Source: CAVQND01 sp964653485
GTDB taxonomy: Bacteria > Verrucomicrobiota > Verrucomicrobiia > Limisphaerales > UBA8199
Length of the DNA stretch: 64,000 nt
Assembly: GCA_964653485.1 (NCBI GenBank)
Contig: CAZZFF010000016.1
Span: forward strand, 6,467-70,466
Reading direction: 5' to 3'
This document shows, piece after piece, positions 43,038-51,341 of the stretch. Each line of letters starts with the position of its first letter. Position 1 is the first letter of the stretch. The position numbers and the translations under genes are program-made. Under the pieces are notes generated by a model. The model worked only from the letters and a program-made list of their open reading frames with translations. It was not told where the DNA came from and did no database searches.

Positions 43038-43990
43038 TTCCGCGTGAGATTCTTAAGAAAATCCGTCAGATCGAGCTACGGACCAACCGGCTGGTGAGCG
43101 AGTCGTTGGCGGGGCAGTACCATAGCGTCTTCAAGGGCCAGGGGATGAACTTCGATGAGGTGCGGGAGTATCAGCCCGGGGACGAGGTGCGGAGGATCGA
43201 CTGGAACGTAACGGCGCGGATGAACCATCCGTTTGTCAAGAAGTTCGTCGAGGAGCGGGAATTGACGCTAATGCTGGTGGTGGACGTGAGCGGCTCGGAG
43301 TTGTTCGGGTCGCGGGAGCAGTCCAAGCGCGAGTTGGCCGCGGAAATCGCGTCTGTGCTGGCCTTCTCGGCCATCCGCAACAACGACAAGGTGGGCTTGC
43401 TGCTTTTCAGCGACGAGGTCGAGAAGTTCATTCCGCCGCGCAAGGGCCGGCGCCACGTGCTGCGGGTCATTCGCGAAGTCCTGTTTTTCGAGTCGAAACG
43501 GCGGGGAACAGACCTGAACGGGGCGCTGGATTTCCTGATGCGCGTGACGCCGCATCGGGCGATCGCGGTGATTATCTCGGATTTCATCGGGTCGCCGGCG
43601 GTGGCCTCGCGCTCGCGCCCCGGCAGGCTGCGGCCGCAGATGATGCTGCTGGAGTCCCTGGCGCAGGCCTCGTTCACCCTGCTGCGCCAGGCCAACCGCC
43701 GCCATGACGTTGTGGCCGTGCAGATCACCGACCGCTACGAACTCGAGCTTCCGGCCCTGGGCCGGCTGGTGTTCGACGACGCTGAGACGGGCGAGGTGGT
43801 GGAAATCAACACGGACGACCCGCGCAAGCGCGCGGCCTTTGCGGAACGGCAGGCGCGCGCCCAGGCCGAGCTGGCCAGACTGTTTCGTTCGCTCGGCATC
43901 GATGCCATCCAGTTGCGGACCGACCAGCCCTACGGGGTCGAGTTGGCCCGGTTTTTTGAGACCAGGGAGAAGAGGAGGATGAGGGGATGA
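43034..43990 (+). CDS. DUF58 protein (VWA-like partner of MoxR)
   Basis: A 318-residue DUF58 protein. Seen: NRLVSESLAGQYHSVFKGQG, the family signature REYQPGDEVRRIDWNVTAR, and a C-terminal VWA-like domain (LMLVVDVSGSELFGSREQSK, DLNGALDFLMRV). DUF58 proteins accompany MoxR ATPases and Bat/aerotolerance proteins. ATGA overlap with the moxR stop. Its C-terminal residues EKRRMRG are followed by a heptamer tract. Confidence 0.93.
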   Translation: MIPREILKKIRQIELRTNRLVSESLAGQYHSVFKGQGMNFDEVREYQPGDEVRRIDWNVTARMNHPFVKKFVEERELTLMLVVDVSGSELFGSREQSKRELAAEIASVLAFSAIRNNDKVGLLLFSDEVEKFIPPRKGRRHVLRVIREVLFFESKRRGTDLNGALDFLMRVTPHRAIAVIISDFIGSPAVASRSRPGRLRPQMMLLESLAQASFTLLRQANRRHDVVAVQITDRYELELPALGRLVFDDAETGEVVEINTDDPRKRAAFAERQARAQAELARLFRSLGIDAIQLRTDQPYGVELARFFETREKRRMRG

Positions 43991-44025
43991 GGAAATCCGA
44001 AGCCCGAAATCCGAAATCCGAGGTC
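43986..44025 (+). repeat. Short GAAATCC heptamer tract
   Basis: Degenerate 7-bp units (GAAATCC, GAAGCCC, GAGGTCC) immediately after the DUF58 stop codon, in the 70-bp gap to the next gene. Confidence 0.8.
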
Positions 44026-44060
44026 CGAGGCCGAACGGGCCTTTGGAATGCGCGTAAGCG

Positions 44061-44708
44061 ATGAAAGCCACGAACCTGACTCCATCCCATGCGGCGATGC
44101 CGGGCACCAACGGGCTGCGCGACATCAAGGCCCCGGTGGAGATTCCGAGCGGCTGGGCGTGGGTTTGGTGGGTGCTGGCGGCGCTGGCGCTGGCGGCCCT
44201 CTTGGTCCTGGCCTGGCGCGCCTGGCAAAGACGGCGCGCGCAAGTCCCGCCCGTACCGGTCATCCCGCCGCATGTCCGGGCCAAACAGAAGCTCCAGGAA
44301 GCCTTGGCGTTGATTGGCCGGCCCCGCGAGTTTTGCATCCTCGTTTCCGACACCCTCCGGCTTTACTTGGAGGAGCGCTTCGATTTCCGTGCGCCCGAGC
44401 GGACCACGGAGGAGTTTCTGCACGAACTGGCTGAGACGCGGCTCCTGATCACGGCCCAGAAGGAGAGCCTGGGAGATTTCCTGCAGCGTTGCGACCTCGT
44501 CAAGTTCGCCCGCTACGAACCCGGCGAGCCTGAATTGCGGGACCTGCACGCCTCCGCCCTCCGGCTGGTGGAGGAAACCGAGCCCGCGGCGGGAGAACCG
44601 AGTGGCGGCGCCCCTCCCGGCTCCAGAACCCCTGACGCCGCGCCCGAGCCCGCCGAGGACGGTGAAGCGCCGGCCGATCGGAACGCTCGGCAATCCGCGG
44701 TCGCATGA
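44061..44708 (+). CDS. DUF4381-type membrane protein of the bat operon
   Basis: A 215-residue protein: short N-terminus, one hydrophobic helix (AWVWWVLAALALAALLVLAW), then a basic coiled-coil/helical region (RAKQKLQEALALIGRPREF) with LRLYLEERFDFRAPERTTEE and LLITAQKESLGDFLQRCDLV. This fits the DUF4381 family located between DUF58 and BatA genes. The C-terminal tail is Pro/Glu/Ala-rich and disordered. ATGA overlap with batA. Confidence 0.85.
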   Translation: MKATNLTPSHAAMPGTNGLRDIKAPVEIPSGWAWVWWVLAALALAALLVLAWRAWQRRRAQVPPVPVIPPHVRAKQKLQEALALIGRPREFCILVSDTLRLYLEERFDFRAPERTTEEFLHELAETRLLITAQKESLGDFLQRCDLVKFARYEPGEPELRDLHASALRLVEETEPAAGEPSGGAPPGSRTPDAAPEPAEDGEAPADRNARQSAVA

Positions 44709-45706
44709 CTTTCGCCCATCCATTCTTCCTCCTGCTTCTGGCGCTCCTGCCCCTGCTGGCGTGGCTGAAAGGCAAGCGCGGGCGGCCGCCGGCTTTCGTC
44801 TATTCCTCCGTGCAATTGGTGCGCGGCATTCTGAACCTGACGCGGACAGGCTCCGGAGGTTTCCTGGCTGCGATGCGCTGGCTGGCGCTGGTCTTGTTCA
44901 TTTTGGCCCTGGCCCAGCCGCGCCTGACTCGGAGCGAAACCCAGATCAAGGCCAGCGGCATCGATATCGTCGTGGCGCTGGATATGTCCGGCAGCATGGC
45001 TTCGGAAGATTTCGAGGTGGGCGGCGACCGGTTGAGCCGGCTGACGATGGCCAAAGAAGTGCTCAAGAAATTCATCGCAAAGAGGCCCAACGACCGCATC
45101 GGCCTCGTGGTGTTCGCAACCCAGGCCTATATCGCCTCGCCGCTGACCCTGGACCACGAGTTTCTGCTGCGAAATATCGAGCGCCTCGAATTGGGGGCCA
45201 TCGACGACAGTTCGACCGCCATCGGCTCGGCTCTGAGCACCGGCATCAACCGTTTGCGGGAACTGCAGTCAAAAAGCAAAATCGTCATCCTGATGACCGA
45301 CGGCCAGAATAATGCGGGAAAAATCGCGCCGCTCACCGCCGCCGAGGCCGCCAAGGCCCTGAAGGTCAGGGTTTATACCATCGGGGTGGGGATGCGCGGC
45401 ATGGCGCCCATGCCGGTCTATGACCGGTTTCATCGGAAGATCGGCACTCGCCCCGAACCGGTGGACATCGATGAGGATACACTCCAAAGCATTGCCCGCA
45501 TGACCGGCGGAAAGTACTATCGCGCCGACAACGCCCAAAAATTCCAGGCCATCTATGCGGAGATCGACCAGTTGGAAAAGACGGAGGCGGACATCAAGAA
45601 ATACGCGCACCATAAGGAACTCTTCGCCTGGATGATCACGCCGGGGCTGGGACTCTTGCTCCTGGAGACACTGTTGCGCCATACGCGCTTGAGGAGGTTG
45701 CCATGA
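44705..45706 (+). CDS. batA: BatA-like VWA-domain membrane protein
   Basis: A 333-residue protein: N-terminal helix pair (FAHPFFLLLLALLPLLAWLK), VWA domain with the MIDAS motif DIVVALDMSGSMASEDF, LTRLTMAKEVL-like region (LSRLTMAKEVLKKFI), ALSTGINRLR, MTDGQNNAGKI, and a C-terminal membrane helix (WMITPGLGLLLLETLLRHTR). Bat proteins are tied to envelope stress or oxygen tolerance. Its stop overlaps the ATG of the small frame at 45703. Confidence 0.92.
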   Translation: MTFAHPFFLLLLALLPLLAWLKGKRGRPPAFVYSSVQLVRGILNLTRTGSGGFLAAMRWLALVLFILALAQPRLTRSETQIKASGIDIVVALDMSGSMASEDFEVGGDRLSRLTMAKEVLKKFIAKRPNDRIGLVVFATQAYIASPLTLDHEFLLRNIERLELGAIDDSSTAIGSALSTGINRLRELQSKSKIVILMTDGQNNAGKIAPLTAAEAAKALKVRVYTIGVGMRGMAPMPVYDRFHRKIGTRPEPVDIDEDTLQSIARMTGGKYYRADNAQKFQAIYAEIDQLEKTEADIKKYAHHKELFAWMITPGLGLLLLETLLRHTRLRRLP

Positions 45707-46014
45707 AGAGGAGTCCGATAGTCGAAGGGCGCGGACGGAAGGTCGAAATCCGAAATCCGAAATCCGAAATCCGAAGGAAAACCGAAAACCGAAATCCGAA
45801 GGCTGAGATCGCGTGCCCTTCGGAGATCGGCTCCGCGCTCGACGCCGCAGGCTATTCCGTGTCACGCGGCAACCGCACCGAACAAGGGACCGGGTGTGAC
45901 CCTCGGACTCCGCGTTTCTTTCAGATTTGGGATTTCGGATTTCCTTCGGATTTAGGATTTCGGATTTCGGATTTTCCTCCGGGTTTTGTCTCTGGCCCTT
46001 GGGGTGTCGCATGA
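45703..46014 (+). CDS. Heptamer-derived small frame linking batA and batB
   Basis: A 103-residue frame built largely from GAAATCC heptamers (VEIRNPKSEIRRKTENRNPK near the start, IWDFGFPSDLGFRISDFPPG near the end). Its ATG overlaps the batA stop and its stop overlaps the batB ATG, both as ATGA, so ribosomes could pass from batA to batB without leaving. As a protein it has no recognisable domain; it may be only a coupling device or noise. Confidence 0.35.
   Translation: MKRSPIVEGRGRKVEIRNPKSEIRRKTENRNPKAEIACPSEIGSALDAAGYSVSRGNRTEQGTGCDPRTPRFFQIWDFGFPSDLGFRISDFPPGFVSGPWGVA
45744..45978. repeat. Inverted pair of GAAATCC heptamer tracts
   Basis: Tract 45744-45803 reads CGAAATC units on the plus strand; tract 45922-45978 reads the same units on the minus strand (GGATTTC). 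Together they can fold into a long imperfect hairpin with a loop of about 120 nt between batA and batB. Confidence 0.88.
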
Positions 46015-47066
46015 CCTTCGCCAATCCTCATATCCTTTGGCTGCTGCTGGTTTTTCCGCCGGCGCTGATGGTGTTTTTCTGGTGGTCCTGGCGGAAGTGC
46101 CAGGAGCTGAGGACCCGGTTCATCCAGGCGCGGCTGCTGCCGGGCTTGACTGTGGGCCTATCGCCTGGCCGCCAGAAGGTGCGCCACGGTTGCGTGGTCC
46201 TGGCGGTGGTGTTCCTCATCCTGGCGTTGGCAAGGCCGCAATGGGGATTCGACTGGGAAGCGGCCAAGATGCGCGGGCTGGACATTGTCGTGGCCATTGA
46301 CACTTCCAAGAGCATGCTGGCGGCGGACATCGCGCCCAACCGCCTGGCCCGGGCGAAACTGGCCGCCCTGGAGCTGATGCAGCGCGCCAAGTCCGACCGT
46401 CTTGGGCTGGTCGCCTTCGCCGGTTCGGCCTTTTTACAGTGCCCGCTGACGGTGGATGATTCGGCTTTTCGGCAGAGCGTTCAATCGCTGGATGTGAACA
46501 CGATCCCCGAGGGCGGCACAGCCGTGGCCGAGGCGATCGACACGGCGTTGACGGCGTTCAAGGAACAAGACAATTACAAGGTGCTGGTGCTCTTGACCGA
46601 CGGGGAAGACCATGAGTCAGGAGCGATCGAGGCGGCCAAGAGGGCGGCCGAGGCCGGGCTGCGCATTTACACCATCGGCGTGGGCACCACCGAGGGCGAG
46701 ATCCTGCGCGTCCAGGATGCCAAAGGCAACAGCGATTATGTCCGCGATGAACAGGGCAATGTCGTCAAGTCCCGTCTCGACGAGGACCTGCTGCGGAGAA
46801 TCGCGGGCGCCACGGAGGGCGGGGTCTATTGGCCCTTGCGAGGAGCCAGGGTCATGGATGAGCTTTACGACCAGTGGCTGGCGAAGCTCCCCAAGTCCGA
46901 GCACCAGGAGAAGCTCATCAGGCGGTATCATGAGCGCTATCATTGGCCGCTGGCCCTGGCCGTGGTATCGCTCGTGGTGGAGACGCTCTTGCCTGAGCGG
47001 AAAAGAGGATCGTCCGGCCGATCCAGAGCGCAAGCGGCGAGGAGAGCGGAAGCGGTGAATCCTTAG
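46011..47066 (+). CDS. batB: BatB-like VWA-domain membrane protein
   Basis: A 351-residue protein: FANPHILWLLLVFPPALMVF helix, RPQWGFDWEAAKMRG, VWA domain with DIVVAIDTSKSMLAADI (MIDAS), LAFVAGSAFLQCPLTVDD-like segment (VAFAGSAFLQCPLTVDDSAF) and LLTDGEDHESGAIEAAK, then a C-terminal membrane helix before a basic tail. The ATG at 46011 is chosen because the upstream frame is repeat sequence and the N-terminal helix starts here. Followed by batC after 10 bp. Confidence 0.92.
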   Translation: MTFANPHILWLLLVFPPALMVFFWWSWRKCQELRTRFIQARLLPGLTVGLSPGRQKVRHGCVVLAVVFLILALARPQWGFDWEAAKMRGLDIVVAIDTSKSMLAADIAPNRLARAKLAALELMQRAKSDRLGLVAFAGSAFLQCPLTVDDSAFRQSVQSLDVNTIPEGGTAVAEAIDTALTAFKEQDNYKVLVLLTDGEDHESGAIEAAKRAAEAGLRIYTIGVGTTEGEILRVQDAKGNSDYVRDEQGNVVKSRLDEDLLRRIAGATEGGVYWPLRGARVMDELYDQWLAKLPKSEHQEKLIRRYHERYHWPLALAVVSLVVETLLPERKRGSSGRSRAQAARRAEAVNP

Positions 47067-47076
47067 GAGGTGTTGC

Positions 47077-48033
47077 ATGAGCGGCGAGATAGAGAAACGA
47101 CAAAGTTACGGTCCGCGGTTCCTTAAGGCCCATGCCGCCGCCCTGGCGGTTTTGCTTTTGTGGCCCGGACTTGTTTTCGGTTCATCGAGCAGGGCGCTGC
47201 GCGATTACAAGAACGGGGAATACGAGCAGGCGCTCAAGGAGTACCAGCAGTTGCTCGAGCACAAGGCCGATGACTCCCGGCTCCACTTCAACGCCGGCGC
47301 GGCCGCTTATCGCGACCATAAATTGGAGGAGGCGGCCAAGCAGTTCGACGATGCGGCCAGCGCGACCGACCTGCGACTCCAGGGAATGGCTTACTATAAC
47401 CGCGGCAACACGCTCTACTACCTGGGGGAACAGGACCCCGACTCATCAAAGCGAGGAGAGACCTGGAAGAGGGCGGTCCAGGACTTTCAGAACAGCCTCA
47501 AGCTCAATCCGCAGGACAAGGACGCCAAGTTCAACCTCGAGTTCGTGAAAAAGAAGATCGAGGAACTCAAGCAACAACAATCCCAGCAGAAGAAGTCCGA
47601 TCAGAAACAAGATCAAGACCAACAACAGCAGCAACAGCAGCAGCAGCAACAGCAAGGCCAGCAAGACCAAAAGCAGGACGACCAAAAGCAACAACAACAA
47701 CAACAGCAACAAGACCAACAGAAGCAGCAGCGGCAATCTGAGCAGGACCAACAATCGCAGCAGCAAAAGCAGGACGACCAGAAACAGCAGCAGCAGGCCG
47801 GCCAGTCCCAGGAGCAGCAGGAGCAGCAGCAACAGGCGAAACAGGCCTCCGGCCAGCCCAAGGAGTCCGATGAAAAGGATAAAGACGAGCAGGCGGCCGC
47901 CGTCCCCGCCGGCCAGATGACGCCGCAACAGGCCCAACAGTTGCTGGACGCGCAGAAGGGCGAAGAAATGGTCTTGCCGGCCAATCCTAAAGTCAGGCCC
48001 TCGGACATCCGCCGGCCGCGGAAAGACTGGTAA
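47077..48033 (+). CDS. batC: BatC-like TPR protein with a polyglutamine tract
   Basis: A 318-residue protein with an N-terminal signal/anchor (AALAVLLLWPGLVFGSSSR), TPR units (YKNGEYEQALKEYQQLLEHK, LHFNAGAAAYRDHKLEEAAK, VQDFQNSLKLNPQDKDAKF), then about 110 residues that are more than half Gln (47570-47870) with Asp/Lys punctuation, and a conserved C-terminal piece (TPQQAQQLLDAQKGEEMVLP). The tract is CAG/CAA-mixed, so length changes by slippage would be slower than in a pure array. GGAGG 6 nt before the ATG. Confidence 0.88.
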   Translation: MSGEIEKRQSYGPRFLKAHAAALAVLLLWPGLVFGSSSRALRDYKNGEYEQALKEYQQLLEHKADDSRLHFNAGAAAYRDHKLEEAAKQFDDAASATDLRLQGMAYYNRGNTLYYLGEQDPDSSKRGETWKRAVQDFQNSLKLNPQDKDAKFNLEFVKKKIEELKQQQSQQKKSDQKQDQDQQQQQQQQQQQQGQQDQKQDDQKQQQQQQQQDQQKQQRQSEQDQQSQQQKQDDQKQQQQAGQSQEQQEQQQQAKQASGQPKESDEKDKDEQAAAVPAGQMTPQQAQQLLDAQKGEEMVLPANPKVRPSDIRRPRKDW

Positions 48034-48044
48034 TACGCGCAGTT

Positions 48045-48283
48045 ATGAAGGCCAAGAAAATCGACCCGGTGCATCCCGGTGAAATCCTCCTTCACGACTT
48101 CATGGAGCCGCTCCACTTGAGCCAATACGCGCTGGCCAAAGCCCTTGGCGTCACCCCCATGCGTGTAAGCCAGATGCATTCCCTGGCGGATGCCTTCGGC
48201 CTCGAATCCGGGCGCTGATTGACGCCCGGATCGCGCACCTTGCCAAACCGCAGGGCAAGGGTGAGAAAATCCCGGTGGATTAA
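48045..48283 (+). pseudogene. Degenerate HigA/VapI-like antitoxin remnant
   Basis: A 57-residue frame, MKAKKIDPVHPGEILLHDFM then EPLHLSQYALAKALGVTPMR, is the start of an HTH antitoxin of the HigA/VapI family, cut after VSQ and ended by MHSLADAFGLESGR. A second frame continues to 48283 (IRALIDARIAHLAKPQGKGE) and resembles a different protein end. Two gene fragments appear joined. No HigB toxin is next to it. Confidence 0.6.
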
Positions 48284-48301
48284 GCCCTCGAGGGAATCGC
48301 C

Positions 48302-48943
48302 TTACTCAGTCTTCTGAGGCTTGGCCGCTTTTTCGGCTTTGGGCGGTTTCTCGGCCTTGGCGGGGCGCGCTTTCTTTTCGGCGCCTTGGGCCTTTTCCGG
48401 GGCGGCTTCAGGCCGTCGGCCGCGCTTTTCGGTCCTGGGCTCATCCTTCCTCGCCTCGGCCGGAGCGACGGCGGCCTCGGGCACCGGGGTGGTGCTCTCG
48501 ACGCGCACTTTGAGAGTGGCCTTGACGTCCTGGTGGAGGTGCAATTCGATGTCGTGCTCGCCCAAGGCGCGGATGGGGTGCTCGAGATATATCTTGCGCT
48601 TGTCGAGGGTGATGTCGAATTGGGTCTTGAGCTGGTCGGCGATCATGCCGGAGGTGACCGTGCCGAACATCTTGCCGTCTTCGCCGGTCTTGACCGTGAT
48701 GAGGCAGATCAGCTTGGAGAGGCCCTTGGCCAGCTCGGATGTGGTGTTCAACTCGTGGGCTTCGCGCTCGGCCCGGCGCTGCCTCAGGACTTCCAATCGG
48801 CGTTTATTGGTTGCGGTCAGAGGGACAGCCAGTCCCTGCGGGAACAGGAAGTTGCGGGCGTAGCCGGCGGCGACCTTCACCTGGTCGGACTCGGCGCCGA
48901 GGCCGACGATGTTGTGGGTCAGAATGACTTCAGTTTTTGGCAT
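48302..48943 (-). CDS. rplI: 50S ribosomal protein L9 with Lys/Ala/Pro-rich tail
   Basis: A 213-residue L9. Residues 1-150 are the normal N- and C-domains (KTEVILTHNIVGLGAESDQV, ARNFLFPQGLAVPLTATNKR, KIYLEHPIRALGEHDIELHL). An extra tail of about 60 residues is added (KKARPAKAEKPPKAEKAAKP), giving a disordered basic extension not usual for L9 (about 150 residues). Last gene of the minus-strand cluster; the 42-bp gap to ssb leaves no room for rpsR. Confidence 0.93.
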   Translation of the reverse strand: MPKTEVILTHNIVGLGAESDQVKVAAGYARNFLFPQGLAVPLTATNKRRLEVLRQRRAEREAHELNTTSELAKGLSKLICLITVKTGEDGKMFGTVTSGMIADQLKTQFDITLDKRKIYLEHPIRALGEHDIELHLHQDVKATLKVRVESTTPVPEAAVAPAEARKDEPRTEKRGRRPEAAPEKAQGAEKKARPAKAEKPPKAEKAAKPQKTE

Positions 48944-48985
48944 AAGAAAGAGCGGGATAGGTTAGTGGGAGAATCTGCGCGCGGC

Positions 48986-49447
48986 TCAGAACGGCACGTC
49001 ATCCTCTTCGGGAGGAGTGGCTTCGGGCCCAGGCCCGGCCGAGGGCGGGGCCTCGGGCGCGGCGGCGGCCGGGCGGGGACGGGCTGCTTCGGGCGGCATG
49101 GAGTTCTCAGAACCCTTGGAATCGATGAAAGAAAAGCTCTCGAGAACGACTTTGAGTTTGCTTTGTTTTTGGTGAGTGTTCTTGTCTTCCCACTGGTCGA
49201 GTTTGAGGCGGCCTTCCATCAGGAAGGGCCTTCCCTTTTTCATGTATTGGCCGATGACCTCAGCCTGACGGCCGAAGGCATCGACATCAACAAAGGTGAC
49301 CTCCTCCTTCATCTCCCCGGTTTCGCTCTTCCAGGTGCGGTTGATCGCCAGCCCGATGCGGGCGATGGCCGTGCCCTTGGGGGTGTAGCGCAACTCAGGG
49401 TCGCGGGTCAGGTTGCCCGCGAGGATGACTTTGTTGAAACTTGCCAT
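48986..49447 (-). CDS. ssb: Single-stranded DNA-binding protein
   Basis: A 153-residue SSB. OB-fold residues are seen: FNKVILAGNLTRDPELRYTP, IARIGLAINRTWKSETGEMK, VTFVDVDAFGRQAEV, MEGRLKLDQWED, and the acidic tip EEDDVPF at the C-terminus that recruits DNA-repair partners. The linker is Pro/Ala-rich. Located between rpsF and rplI as in many bacteria. Confidence 0.96.
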   Translation of the reverse strand: MASFNKVILAGNLTRDPELRYTPKGTAIARIGLAINRTWKSETGEMKEEVTFVDVDAFGRQAEVIGQYMKKGRPFLMEGRLKLDQWEDKNTHQKQSKLKVVLESFSFIDSKGSENSMPPEAARPRPAAAAPEAPPSAGPGPEATPPEEDDVPF

Positions 49448-49469
49448 AGGTCCAGTGGTATAGGCGGTT

Positions 49470-49772
49470 TCAGGCGGGTTTGGGCGCAGGGGAGTTCGTG
49501 AATAAGACCCTGAAGACTTCGGTGTTCATCGCGAACCGATGTTTCAGTTGGTCGAGAATCGCGGGTTGGGCCTCGAAGATGATATTGACGTAGAAGCCAG
49601 CGGGGTGCTTTTTGTTGGCCACCCGGCTAAAACTGCGCTTTTCCATCTTCTGGACCGTTTCGACTTTGCCGCCCATCGCTGTGATGTCGGCCGAGATCTT
49701 GTCGATCGAGTCCTTGATCCCTTCTTCCTTGCCTGCCGTTTCCAGTATAAACAAACCTTCGTATCGTTTCAC
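49470..49772 (-). CDS. rpsF: 30S ribosomal protein S6
   Basis: A 100-residue S6 starting MKRYEGLFILETAGKEEGIK, followed by VQKMEKRSFSRVANKKHPAG and FYVNIIFEAQPAILDQLKHR. GTG start overlapping the pth stop (GTGA). S6 normally pairs with S18, whose gene is absent from its usual place here. Confidence 0.96.
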   Translation of the reverse strand: MKRYEGLFILETAGKEEGIKDSIDKISADITAMGGKVETVQKMEKRSFSRVANKKHPAGFYVNIIFEAQPAILDQLKHRFAMNTEVFRVLFTNSPAPKPA

Positions 49773-50383
49773 TGCTCTTTTCTTTCGTTGGGCGGGTCCC
49801 AGTCCGGCGGGACACCGTTAAACTTGTTCATTGCTTTTTGTATGCCCGCGTCCACCCAGCATTCCGCCGCGTCGGACGCCATGTTTAAGACTTTATCCAC
49901 CAGCGCCTGTTCCGTCGAATGAAATCGGCCAAGCACGTAGCCCGTGATTTCCCGGGCGTCGCCCTGGCGGCCGATTCCGATTCGCAGGCGGCCGTAGTCT
50001 CGAGTGCCAAGGTGCTGCTCGATGGACTCCAAACCATGATGGCCGCCGCTGCTGCCGCCTGGTTTGAGCCGCAGCACGCCCAGCGGCAGGTCCGCATCGT
50101 CCACCACGATCAGCAACTGCTGCAGCGGCACCCGGTAGAAGCTCTGCACCGCAGCCACCGCCTCGCCGCTCGCATTCATGTAGGTCTGCGGCTTGCAGAC
50201 CAAAAGCCGGCGCCCAGCGCGCTCCGCGCGTGCCAGCGCGGCGTTGAACCTCTTCTGGCAAGTCCATGCCGCCCGCCATCGCTCGGCCAGACGCTCGGCG
50301 ACCTGAAAGCCAGCGTTGTGCCGGGTCCGGGCATATTCGGGGCCGGGATTGCCCAAGCCCACGATGAGATACAGATTCTCCAT
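49769..50383 (-). CDS. pth: Peptidyl-tRNA hydrolase
   Basis: A 204-residue enzyme that frees tRNAs from drop-off peptidyl-tRNA. Seen: LIVGLGNPGPEYARTRHNAG with the catalytic His, CKPQTYMNASGEAV, VVDDADLPLGVLRLKPGGSS with the catalytic Asp, and GGHHGLESIEQHLGTRDYGR. The C-terminus (TGYVLGRFHSTEQALVDKVL) is normal. The ATG at 50383 starts the family signature; it follows rplY with a 48-bp gap. Confidence 0.96.
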   Translation of the reverse strand: MENLYLIVGLGNPGPEYARTRHNAGFQVAERLAERWRAAWTCQKRFNAALARAERAGRRLLVCKPQTYMNASGEAVAAVQSFYRVPLQQLLIVVDDADLPLGVLRLKPGGSSGGHHGLESIEQHLGTRDYGRLRIGIGRQGDAREITGYVLGRFHSTEQALVDKVLNMASDAAECWVDAGIQKAMNKFNGVPPDWDPPNERKEQ

Positions 50384-50431
50384 AGGGCGGGCCAAGCCGG
50401 CAACCCGGTCCAAGCCGGGCAGCCGCCCCGA

Positions 50432-51310
50432 TTATCTCTTCTTCTTTCCAGCCCCGGCTGGCGCAGCGCCTTTCTCGGGGGCCTTGGCTCCGGCCTCGGC
50501 GCCTTTGGCAGCGCCCTTCTCGGCCCCTTTGGCGGCACCCTTTTCGGCTCCCTTGGCAGCACCCTTCTCGCCAGCCTTCTCGGCACCCTTGGCAGCGCCC
50601 TTCTCGGCGCCCTTGGCTCCGGCCTTTTCGGCTCCCTTGGCGGGGGCAGCGCCCTCTTCGCCCTCTTCCTTTTTCTCTTTGATCATCTCGACCTCGCCCG
50701 GGGCTGCGGCGGCCTCTGCCGCTTCTGCCGCTTCCTCTTCCTCGGTGCGCGGCACGGCGACGGCGATCACGGCCATCTGTTTGTCACCGACCAATTCGAC
50801 TCCAGCGGGAGCTTTGATCTCACCCAGGTGGATGACCTCGCCCATCTTGAGAGGCGAGACGTCCACGGTGATGAGGTCGGGCAGGTCCTTGGGCAGGCCG
50901 CGGGCGCGGATGTTGAACAGGACGTGTTCAAGAACGCCGCCGCCGGTCTTGACCCCTTCGGCCTCGCCGATAGTCTCAACGGGAACGCTGATAGTGACCT
51001 TCTCGTTTTCGGCCACCTCGTGGAAGTCCACATGCAAGACCTTGCCAGAGAGGGGGTGGCGCTGGATTTCCTGGACCAGGGCCAGCCGCTTGGGCCGGGC
51101 GTCCTCCTTGACATCCAGGTCGACCAGGAGGTTCTCGGAGGCCGAGCGGTGGATAATGTCCTCCATTTCCTTGGCCTTGACTTCGAGGTTCTGGGGACCG
51201 GCAAGGCGGCCGTAAATGACCGCCGGCACGCGTCCGTCGGCGCGGAGTTTTTTGGCCCCGGCGCGCCTGCCCATCAGCCGGAGGGATGCGTTCAGTGATA
51301 CAGATTTCAT
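50432..51310 (-). CDS. rplY: 50S ribosomal protein L25 (CTC form) with long Ala/Lys/Gly repeat tail
   Basis: A 292-residue L25/CTC protein that binds 5S rRNA. Residues about 1-95 are the 5S-binding domain (RRAGAKKLRADGRVPAVIYG, HVDFHEVAENEKV), residues about 95-190 the CTC domain (SVPVETIGEAEGVKTGGGVL, VELVGDKQMAVIAV). The remaining about 90 residues are an Ala/Lys/Gly-rich tail of degenerate AEKGAAKG units ending in AGAGKKKR. The tail is much longer than in E. coli L25 (94 residues) or Thermus CTC. Confidence 0.94.
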   Translation of the reverse strand: MKSVSLNASLRLMGRRAGAKKLRADGRVPAVIYGRLAGPQNLEVKAKEMEDIIHRSASENLLVDLDVKEDARPKRLALVQEIQRHPLSGKVLHVDFHEVAENEKVTISVPVETIGEAEGVKTGGGVLEHVLFNIRARGLPKDLPDLITVDVSPLKMGEVIHLGEIKAPAGVELVGDKQMAVIAVAVPRTEEEEAAEAAEAAAAPGEVEMIKEKKEEGEEGAAPAKGAEKAGAKGAEKGAAKGAEKAGEKGAAKGAEKGAAKGAEKGAAKGAEAGAKAPEKGAAPAGAGKKKR

Positions 51311-51341
51311 TGTCGTTAAATCGTTCCGGGCCTTGCGCCCC

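Noticed and set aside
47570..47870. Pure trinucleotide repeat expansion in batC
   Set aside because: CAG and CAA codons are mixed with Asp/Lys codons, so it is a Gln-rich coding stretch rather than a perfect microsatellite.
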